A stretch of 64,000 nt of DNA from Purshia tridentata (Eukaryota > Streptophyta > Magnoliopsida > Rosales > Rosaceae): contig QANT01005717.1 of the NCBI GenBank assembly GCA_003254885.1, positions 1-64,000 on the forward strand. The letters are read 5' to 3'. Position 1 is the first letter of the stretch. The number at the start of each line of letters is the position of its first letter. The notes under the pieces were generated by a model. The model was not told where the DNA came from. It worked only from the letters and a program-made list of their open reading frames with translations, and made no database searches. Made by a program: the position numbers and the translations under genes. Below, piece by piece: positions 11,445 through 20,900 of this stretch.

Positions 11445-11855
11445 GTAAGTTTTACACCAAAGAATGTAATTAATTGGATTCATGCGGGTATTGTTAATAA
11501 GGAGTTGAGAATTCAAGGTGGGAAGGATACTTGTACACCGTGCACGATTGTCGAGACAATTGAAGCTGCATTGCCCAAAACCTTTGGTCTCATAATTAGA
11601 CCAAAACTGTCTGCAAGAGATTTAAGCATGTGGGTCAGTGCCAATTGTTCCTATAATAGTGAAACTAGGCAGTTAAAAGGTGACAGTTGTTGGACACCTG
11701 CGTGTTACAATTTCATCAAAAAGTATGAAAAATTTTTTGAAGAATTTTGGGATGTAAAAGATGGTTATATATTAGAAAAACAAGTTTGGAGATACAATGA
11801 TAAAATATTGAAGGATATGGCCGCTAGCAAGAAAAGAATTGAAAGTGATGATTGA
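11445..11855 (+). pseudogene. Longest open fragment of unidentified gene family
   Basis: From about 11445 an open frame reads TPKNVINWIHAG, ELRIQGGKDTCTPCTIVETI, IRPKLSARDLSMWVSANCSY, GDSCWTPACYNFIKKYEKFF, DVKDGYILEKQVWRYNDKI and ends KKRIESDD. The first in-frame ATG is at 11505, but homology starts earlier, after an intron-like stretch that also precedes the 1.1-kb copy. It is therefore probably an internal or last exon. The sequence has several Cys and Trp residues but no motif I can name. An inverted, broken copy lies at 11965-12480. Confidence 0.55.
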
Positions 11856-11964
11856 TGATTTTGCATTGTGCCTGACAAATGAGAATCATTAGAGAGACTC
11901 CCGCACTTGCAGTAGTAGCTGCTTTGGATCTTACATTCTCACAATTACGATGAGAATGTAGGAT

Positions 11965-12480
11965 TCAAAGTACATATATGAAGGGCATGAATGTCCTAAT
12001 TACGATGAATGCAAGATCCAAAGCCGCTACTACTGCAAGTGTGGGAGTCTTTCTAATAATCCTCATTTGTCGGGCACAATACAAAATCATTAATCTATCA
12101 CTTTTAATCCTTTTCTTGCTTGTGGCTATATCCTTCAATATTTTATCATTGTATCTCCAAACTTGTTTTTCTAATATATAATCATCTTTTACATCCCAAC
12201 ATTCTTCAAAAAGTATTCCGTACTTTTTGATGAAATTGTAGCACATAGGTGGCCAACAACTGCCACCTTTCAACTATCTAGTTTCACTATTGTAGAAATA
12301 ATTAGCACCAAACCCACACGCTCAAATCTCTTACAAGCAATTTTGGTCTAACTCTAAGACCAAAGTTTTTCTGCAATACAACTTCAATATTCTTAAAAAT
12401 CGTACACGATGTGCAAGTATTCTCACCACCAAGAATTCTTAACTACCCACTAACAATGTCCGCATGAACCCAATTAATCA
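11965..12480 (-). pseudogene. Inverted broken copy of the 11.4-kb fragment
   Basis: Read on the minus strand it contains GGSCWPPMCYNFIKKYGILF, DVKDDYILEKQVWRYNDKI and ATSKKRIKSD, matching the left arm. Upstream the match goes on to VINWVHADIVSG and the region equivalent to TCTPCTI (here TCTSCTI), with a stop and frame changes between. It is not a working gene. Confidence 0.7.
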
Positions 12481-12994
12481 CATCCTTCGATACAAAACTT
12501 ATTTCTTTTATCTTTAAATTTAAAGATCATAAAAAAGTAAGCATTATACGTAAGAAGAATTACAAGGAATTAAACATTAATAAATTAGAAAGCTAGACAT
12601 AATTACAACAATTTTAGGTTTTTCAAAAACTTGAATATCATAATTTCAAAATGAAAACAATAAAGAAGAGGACAAAACCTCATACAGTTTTCTACTTGTT
12701 AATTCCTCAACAACCAAACACCACATTTCATCTACATAAGCAATATGAAGACGATTAGAAAAACCATTGAGCAGATAAAGAATCAATCCAAGTTGGGTAT
12801 GAAGATTAAAAGATTACTTAACTAACATACATAGAAAGTAATACATCTAACAAGATAGTTGCCACTTCCAACGAGACAAATTACTAACCTCATGAACTAG
12901 AGCAAATCACAGCTCATAAAGACAGCACAGAGCCTAAACTTCACAATAGTTCTAATTGCTAGGTTAGGTTATGTCAATGAAAAAAGACAGTCCT

Positions 12995-13099
12995 ACTGGT
13001 CACTTTGTGGCTCGTTGGCTTTGTATAACAACCAAAGTCCAATAGGTTCTTGGTTCGACTGGTAGAGGGAGAAGAGGAGAGAAAGGCAAACAAAAAAAC
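12995..13099 (+). mobile_element. Short tRNA-derived SINE-like insertion
   Basis: A 105-base segment is flanked by the 9-base direct repeat GACAGTCCT (12986-12994 and 13100-13108). The flanking DNA is continuous in the 460-500 relative, so this is a clean insertion. It has a box A-like TGGCTCGTTGGC (13008-13019), a box B-like GGTTCGACTGG (13052-13062) and an A-rich 3' end. This fits a small plant SINE. Confidence 0.6.
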
Positions 13100-13145
13100 G
13101 ACAGTCCTCTTACACAGCTGACATCAAAGAAAATGGCATCAGAAC

Positions 13146-13520
13146 ACAGCCTCATCGATTCGATCCGCCGCCGATTAGATCGACGGTGGAAAGTCGCCGG
13201 CCTTTGGAGGCTCGATCCTCCGTTGTGAAGCATCGCCGGCGAACGTGAGAGACACAGAGAGACTCCTCGTGGTGAGGGGAACGAAGCCCAGGTGGTCCGG
13301 CCTCACGACGTCGCCAAGAACAGCGAGTCAAAGGCGACGAAACAAATTCACCGGAACTGGGTTCTGGAGACAATGAAGAGAATGCGGAGGAAGAGGATGA
13401 AGAGATGAAGAAGATGGGTCAAAGGCGACCCCCAGCCGCCGCTTGACGCGCCTCCACGCGCCGGCGACAGTGACGGCGAGGGAGAGATACCGGGAGTGAA
13501 GAAAGAAACAGACGCCCATA
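13146..13520 (-). other. GC-rich 5'-exon-like segment of the unidentified gene
   Basis: This is the only GC-rich block nearby. Read on the minus strand it has an ATG at 13519 and a pyrimidine-rich leader, and runs into the DNA shared with 460-500. That looks like the 5' end of the gene family whose fragments fill 11.1-13.1 kb. A 63-residue frame starts at 13519 (MGVCFFLHSRYLSLAVTVAG) but resembles translated leader. A promoter-like repeat adjoins it at 13515-13857. Confidence 0.35.
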
Positions 13521-13857
13521 ATAAGATTGGGGATGATAAAATGATTTTATTATAAAAGTTTTATTAAATAATAGGTGTAAAAAATAATTTAATGTTTTTT
13601 ATTTTCTTATATTTTAATTTCCGCTTGCCATCTAATTCAATATTGAGATGATGTTAGGCAACATTCATGATCAAATATGAATAACCTTAAAAGTCCCAAT
13701 TCTCTACAAACTTGTCATCACCATCTCAGAATCAAATCTTGCTAAGTTCGCAAATTCGCAATACACATATAAATGATATAATACACTTTTTTGACTCATA
13801 ATCGTTGCTTGCATGAACCCATCCACGTGGCTTCACCCTTTCACCCTCCGTTCTCAA
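13515..13857. repeat. Promoter-like direct repeat, copy 1
   Basis: It matches 17128-17361 in the same orientation over its length except for about 85 extra bases at 13570-13660. It includes CCACGTGG (a G-box) near 13825. Copy 2 is immediately upstream of the Raf-like kinase gene. Confidence 0.85.
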
Positions 13858-15663
13858 ACTATTATTAATTGACGGAGACATATGCATATAAACTATGTAT
13901 ATGCGATATGCATAATGTGGTTTTCAATCTCTATCCCATAATGCCCATAATAGCTGAGGTAAGATGTTCCAAATATGAGAAGACAATATGCATAAACGTG
14001 TAGGGTTTCACATATTACACTGACAATATACCTCACGATCCGTATAATTTATTTATATAGTCCAATTAAAGTAGACTTTTTACTTTCTAGTCTTATTTTT
14101 TTACTTGACTCATTTCAAATACGAAGAGATATAACTAAATAACATGATGTGGATATGCATTTTTAGTAATTTATTTTCATTAAAAATATTGGTTGGCATG
14201 TATAATAAAGACGAGAGAATGAATGATGGTATTAAAATGGGAGTTCCTAATTCAAATTATTGCAACTGGACCTCCCAATTAGTATGGTAGAATGACGTTT
14301 AGACTCTTGATGATCAATCACAAGAGGTCCACATCTGTATCACGAGGGAATGAATAATGAATTGAAGAGTTGGATTCATTTTTTGATTCTAACAATTGTC
14401 TTAAATTCACTGACTTCCTATCTAATTTTGTGCCTAAGTGCTTGTTCCACTGAATCATAATTAAGGTTCTGATTCCAAATGTTGGCCCTGAACAAGTTTA
14501 GGATCTCCCTTAACGCGAGTGAATAAAAATAATAATTGTCTTGAATCCAATTATTTTAAATATTATCACTCATTTATTTGGTAAATTAAGCCTTATTATA
14601 TATATATATTATTTATAGTACATGGGAGGGAAAAGGATTAACTTATTTGATCTTTTACCCAACCAAGAAAGCTCTGACTTTCGGTCAATCAAATGCCCTA
14701 TTTCTTTAGAAAGAAAAAGAAAGCGCGTATTGACGTTTTGGCTTATAACTTTTATGCTTTATCTTTATTTAACATTAAGTCAAGTATAAAATTAAGTATT
14801 AATGCTCAAACCCCTCCTCACCCAATGAGTAGTCTATATATTACTCTTTTATTAATTTCAAAATCAATGCTGCCTCATCCTCGCCCAACATAAGTTGATT
14901 ATAGTTTATACCGTTTATAGCTAATGGCACAATCTACGTATTAATTTAAGGATCACTTTTTTAACACATTTACAAAAGGTCAAGCAATCACATCTCTCAT
15001 CCAAATTTTAAATTCCCTCTTTGTGTTAATTAGTCAACCTAATCTTTAAAGTTTAAAGTTTAAATTTTAAATTTTAAAACAATATTAATACAATATAGAT
15101 ACAGTAACTATGAGCATATTAATTAATGATCATTCTTATAAACATAATGGAGGAAACTTATAAATAATGTTTCCTCTCTTTAATAAAAAAATTTGTATGT
15201 GGGCCCAATTCCATTGCACTCAAGTCCATCAATTAGATTATTATTTAAGAAGCATTTAATAAAATGATTATATGGTAATAATTAGATGGTTAAAACATTT
15301 TAATTTGACTGATTTTTTTTGTGTGAGTAATTCAAAATCAAGACTTACAATAGACGTAGATCATTAATGCATGATAAGGCCACTATATATAATTATATTA
15401 TATGATATTTGAGATCTCTCACATTCTTGAGAGTCTTTTCTTCATAATAAAATCTTATGTAATTGTTAAAATAACAAAAAGTTAATGATTATTTAGGGTT
15501 TAGTACTGCTTTAAATTAATGTTACAGTAAGTAAATTTATTTTGTAGCAGCAAGATCCGCAACGAATAATTGGAACAAAACAGAATTTATATTTGCAGTT
15601 TTCAAAAATGAAAACAAAATTATAAAATATTAATAAGACAACGATGTCATTCATTTTTGCAAT
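13858..15663. other. AT-rich DNA between the promoter repeats
   Basis: No coding region is supported. The segment belongs to the roughly 3.3 kb that separates the two promoter copies. Confidence 0.4.
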
Positions 15664-16983
15664 AGAGTGGTTATATTTTCACCCCTCTAGTCTTATTTTT
15701 TCACCCATATTTTAATAAAAAAGATAATGACAAATTTATTTTTTTGTAAAATGACATCTAAGGACTTGACTAAAAAAAAAAAGAAATAAATGTACTCTGC
15801 CTACCCCTTCCTAATTACCCACCTTCTTAAACTTCATAAACCCTAAAACTATTTTCTATTATTTTCTCATCTCATTATTCCTTTGATTATACTGTTTTTG
15901 AGCCATGGACATTCAAATTGATATTGAAGATAATTCACCTAGTGAAAAATTAAGCAAGATAAATCTTTTTATGAGATGCTTTCGATTTTTTTTGTTGAGT
16001 GTACCGCATTTTCAATCTAGTATGGGTGAGGAATGGATTAGACTTGATCTTATTTAGTATATGGTCATGGTTGCCTAGATATGTGAGTCTGGATATCTAC
16101 CAAAACTTGAAAATCTGATGATGATTGATGGGTAATACCGTAATAAGGTCTTTGTGAAAATATGATATGTTTGATATTTCTATTTATTAGGCATTGTTGT
16201 CCAACTTTTTAATGCATGTCTTTGCTGTTACATGACTATGGCATTGACTTTGATGACCACAATCATCTTGTGAAGGCGTGAGAGAGAGGAAAAAAAATGT
16301 GGGTAGGTGTGAGAGAGAGGGGGGGAGAGATACTTGGCAAAATATTTCACAAAAAATGCACCTTTGAAATGAAATTAAGAAAAATCAATTAAGTGTATCA
16401 ATAGTACAATAAACTCATTTTGCAGTTTACTTAACCTATAGAGGGAACAGTCAGCAAATATAAATATGTTCAAAGGTAATAGTCCCAAGCTATGGCTGAG
16501 AATAAAGGCTAATTGATCACTATATAAAAGAAGGAGAAAAAAGTTCTGTATCAATAGTACAATAAACTCATTTTGCAGTGTACTTAACCCATAGAGGGAA
16601 CAGTCAGCAAATATAAATATGTTCAAAGGTAATAGTCCCAAGCTATGACTGAGAATAAAGACTAATTGATCACTATATAAAAGAAGGAGAAAAAAGAGTA
16701 CTATCATGATTTGCTTTTTAAAGTATTAATTTAAGAAATTTCTAAGGCTCTTGACAATCCCTTGCCAAAGTTTTAAGATGGGAAAAAAATAGGTGGGTGA
16801 AATAATAGTTAAGGGGGTGAGAAAAACTTTTATTGAGTGGATATTTCAATTTGTATATTAAAGAATATTATAGGAATAATTAGGGGTGTGAAAAGTGTTT
16901 TAAAATTTTTCTCAAATTTAATGGTGGGTGTAAAAATAAGGTGAGTAGAGAAATAGGAAATGAGATGGAAATATAACCACTCT
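15664..16983. mobile_element. Non-autonomous DNA transposon with terminal inverted repeats
   Basis: The ends are AGAGTGGTTATATTTTCACC and, inverted, AGAGTGGTTATATTTCCATC, with further weaker pairing inwards. The 7-base TTGCAAT flanks both ends (15657-15663 and 16984-16990). No transposase is visible. A short frame near 15905 (MDIQIDIEDNSPSEK) may be leftover coding sequence. The family is unassigned; a hAT-like or MULE-derived element is possible. Confidence 0.65.
16394..16699. repeat. Two tandem copies of a 153-bp unit
   Basis: Bases 16394-16546 recur at 16547-16699 with only a few substitutions, inside the inverted-repeat element. A recent local duplication. Confidence 0.9.
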
Positions 16984-17127
16984 TTGCAATATCCAATAAT
17001 ATAATTGCTATTTAAAATTATATGGACAACTAATTAATTTCATTATAATATTGATTAAAAATAATTGAAACAATAGATACAATTTTTACTTGCGTGACAA
17101 ACTAGTAAAAGAGTGTAAAAATAAAAT

Positions 17128-17361
17128 AACCATAATAAGATTGGGGGTTATAAATGATTTTATAAAAAGTTTTATTAAATAAGGCAGCATTCATTATCAA
17201 ATATGAATAACCTTAAAAGTCCCAATCCTCTACAAACTTGTCACCATCTCAGAATCAAATCTTGCCAAGTTTGCAATACACATAATACACTTTTTTGACT
17301 CATAATCGTTGCTTGCATGAACCCATCCACGTGGCTTCACCCTCTCGTCCTCTGTTCTCAA
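17128..17361 (+). promoter_or_regulatory. Promoter-proximal region of the Raf-like kinase gene (repeat copy 2)
   Basis: This is the second copy of the 13515-13857 repeat. It carries the palindromic G-box CCACGTGG near 17328 and lies about 150-350 bases before the probable transcript start. Use of the G-box by bZIP or bHLH factors is inferred. Confidence 0.5.
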
Positions 17362-17499
17362 ACCGAAATCTTTTTTTCTTAAAACTTAAGCGAAGCCTAC
17401 TGCCATTTCTCAAAACACAAACACTTTCTGCTTCATTTCCTTTTTCCCGAGAAAATAAAATCCACCCGGAAATTACTGAACCGATGAATAAAAGAATAC

Positions 17500-17969
17500 A
17501 AAAACCAGATTTTTAGAGAAGAGAAAGTGAGAAGCGCTGAATCGAGGTGGACGCTTGTCACTGTGAGGGCTTCGATCCCTTTTGTAACTGCACTGCCACC
17601 GACTCTGACTTTCTCTGTCTCTTTCTTCTTCTTCTTCTTCTCCATCTCCGTCTTATCTCCTCCACCGTCTCTCAAACGCCTTTCAAATCTGGTACTTCTC
17701 TCGCCCTCTCTCCTCTTTCGCTGTCTTTGTTGTGCCCTGTTCTTGCTAGATGCTCAGAAATCTTTTTCTAGTTTGGTGCAGCCTGATTAGGGATTTATAG
17801 CAGATTGTTAAAGAAATTCAATTCAATACTTAATTTTTTATTTTAAAAGAAGAAAGTTTGAAAATCCAGAAGCAAAGACCTTCGCTTTATTGTATTTGAT
17901 CGTACGCATTAATATTATTGTATTAGGATTGATTTGCAGGCTCTTATTTGAAATTTTGTATTTTTAGTT
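17500..17969 (+). other. 5' leader of the Raf-like kinase with probable leader intron
   Basis: A CT-rich leader ends at a donor-like site near 17691, and an acceptor TTTGCAG precedes 17940, giving an intron of about 250 bases just before the start codon. An 87-codon frame from 17527 would lie in the leader and intron and is not considered a gene. Confidence 0.5.
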
Positions 17970-20900
17970 ATGGCGTTTGATCAAAATTCGGTTCCCATGG
18001 AACTGAGTCCGTTGAACGTAGCTCGAAATGTGGCTGAAGAGCCCCGCATTGCGCTGGCTACTACAACTGGTCGAAACCTAGATGGTAGCCCTAACTCGGT
18101 ACCTGTCTTTTACCCGGCACGGGTCTCTGAGGCTGGGTTTGTTGGCCTAGGTTATGGAAATGCAGTCTCGGGTGTGGCCACGTGGGGCCCTCGCATCTCT
18201 GTGCCGATGGGGCATCCAGGTGTGAATCCTGCTGTTGGTGTTGGAATTGGTTACAGTCCTAATTTAGGCAGTCGGGTTGCTGTCAGTGCTGGTGCTGTTG
18301 ATCTTGGAAGCAGTGCTACAGCAACTGGTTCTGGGCCTCCTGGTTGTAGTCCGAATATGGGTAATAGGGGATTTGGCAATGGTTTGGATCATGTTATGAA
18401 TGATATGGCGACTAGGTTTGGTTATAATCCCAATTTGGGCAATAAGGTCATTGGCACTGTTGCTGATCAGAGTGGAAATGATTTGACAGCTGGGTTTGGA
18501 TATATTTCCAATTTGGGCAATCGGGGTGGTGGCAATGGCACTGATCAAGCAAGCGATGACGGTGGAGATGATTCTGCCTCTGGGAGGAAACTAAAGCTTC
18601 TGTGCAGCTTTGGGGGAAAGATTTTGCCCAGACCAAGTGATGGAATGCTGAGATATGTTGGAGGACAGACCAGGATTATCAGTGTTAGAAGAGAAGCGAG
18701 CTTCAATGAGCTAGTGCAGAAAATGGGGGATACATATGGGCATCCTGTGCTTATTAAATATCAGCTCCCTGATGAGGACCTCGATTCACTGGTATCAGTT
18801 TCATGTCCTGATGATCTTGACAATATGATGGATGAGTATGAGAAGTTGGCTGAGAGATCTCCAGATGGATCAGCAAAATTGAGGTTGTTTCTGTTTTCTG
18901 CTTCAGAAGTTGATCCATCTGGTGTTGCACAGTTTGGGGATTTACATGATAGCGGGCAGAGATATGTTGATGCTGTGAATGGGATTACTGAAGGGGTCGG
19001 TGGTGGTATCACAAGGAAGGAGAGTATAGCAAGTGGAACTTCAACACAGAATTCTGATTTTAGTGGAACTGATGCTGTTGATAGCTCAGTTCTTGGTCAG
19101 GGGGGCATTTCTGGAACTTCATCGGCGGGCAAGTTATCACCTAAAGGGGATTTGGCTACATCTCATGACACTGGTACAAGATTGGTATTTGCAGATCCCA
19201 ACCCTGCAATTTATTCAGAAGTTACTACAGGTCCATTGGGCATTCATGTGGTTAAGTCTGGGCCCCCCCCAACATCATCTTCTCTGCCTGAGGTTGAGTT
19301 AGATAGGTCTGTGCCTGCCACAGTATCACAGCAGCAATTAGGGTTGAAGCAACCTGGAATTGACATTCCATCCACTGCTCCTTATCTGCAAGCTTATGTT
19401 GGTCCTCGCCAAGAAGTTATAAACCGTGCAGATTATTTTCAGCTTCCTCCCCAGATGGGTTTTCCAAATGCTCACCTTCTGGGGACTTCGGGTCCTATAT
19501 TTACCCAACAGCAATTCTGTGATAGTGGTGCTGGCATCACCCCACATCACTACATTCCTGCAGTGCACATGACAATGACTCCCTCATCTTCTCATGTTAG
19601 TGTGAGACCAAATGTGCTTCAGCCATTGATGCAACCCCAGCAGACTCGGTTGGATCATTATGTAGATGAAAGCGCGTTTGCTCCCAGAGTTGTCCAGCTT
19701 CCTGCTGAACAAAGCTATACTCCATATCAGGTTCAGGTCCCCTCAGCAGTAGTAGGAGGTGTTTATGGCTGGCATCAGGTTCCATCACCGGAGCATGTGA
19801 TTTTCCATGATGGTTTGGTGTCCCACCAACAGGTAATGTATCCTGAGAATTTCAAAAGGTTGGAGGACTGTTATATGTGTCAGAAAGCGTTGCCTCATGC
19901 ACATTCTGATACTGTGGTACAGGGTCAGAGAGACGGTGGTGCAAGCCCTGGGTCCGATTCCAATTCAACTTATCATAGTCTTCACATGGAGGACACTTTG
20001 AGAGCTCAGCAAATGAACAGGGTTATGGTAAGTGGAGGATTGGGGGAAGGTATTGTTGGGCAGGGAGTTGAGGCTCGACCCAGGGTCCAAGGGCTAGTAG
20101 ATCCTCTTGTTGGAACACCTCATTCAGAAGCATCTGGGCTCTCTCAGAATTCTGAGTCAAAACGTGAAAATGAGAGAATTAGTGTTCAACTAGGTGATCA
20201 TACGATGATTTCAGCTCCCCATGGTGTTATCAGGAGGGCAGGTGATCCACAGTCACCAAATGGTGCATTCATGGGTACTATTCCACAGCGTTGTCAAGAC
20301 AATGCTTTACAGAAACATTCTGTGCCAGCACAATACCAGGTTAAACAGGAAGATTTGGTTAACAATCCTGTTGATCAGGATGTGCCTCTTGTTGGAGGTA
20401 CGCCTGTTCAAACTTCAGAATGCCTGGTTCATGAATCTCCAAAAGTCTATCCCAAAAAATTTATTGGAATTGTTCCAAAAGACGACAATGTAGACACTTG
20501 CATTTCCTATGATCATCTGAGACAAATCGACGGGAGATTGGAAAACCTCAAGCTAAGCCCCACTGAGATTTATGTTAATCATGAGCATGGTAAGTCGCCT
20601 GTTGATACACCTAGAATGGAAGACAGCTTTGATCATAAACCACCACAAGTTGGGGGGAGGGAGGTGCCTCTAGATAATACCGTTGAAAAATTTGAAATGA
20701 ATCACTTCAAACCAACTGAATTGCTGGCTCCTTACTCTACTGAAGTCTCACATGCGCATAGTACACAGCCAGTAGAATACTTTGAGGCGGCACAACCACC
20801 TTTGTGGGGAAATCCTGAATCTTATCCACAATCAAGAATTGGATTCCATGCCCTGGATTCTTATGAATTTCAGTATGGCAACCCTGTTGTGTCCACCCAT

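Larger units (their letters stand above)
11140..12830. repeat. Large inverted repeat of unidentified gene family
   Basis: The left arm (about 11205-11940) and right arm (about 11985-12830) are inverted copies separated by only about 50 bases. Both include the coding fragment and the upstream intron-like DNA. The arms differ by scattered substitutions and small gaps. The right-arm lineage continues to about 13145 with DNA matching 460-500 in inverted orientation, interrupted by a SINE-like insertion. A transcript through this locus could fold into a hairpin of several hundred base pairs. Confidence 0.85.

Noticed and set aside
17527-17790. 87-codon frame before the kinase
   Set aside because: It lies in the CT-rich leader and leader intron, without protein features.
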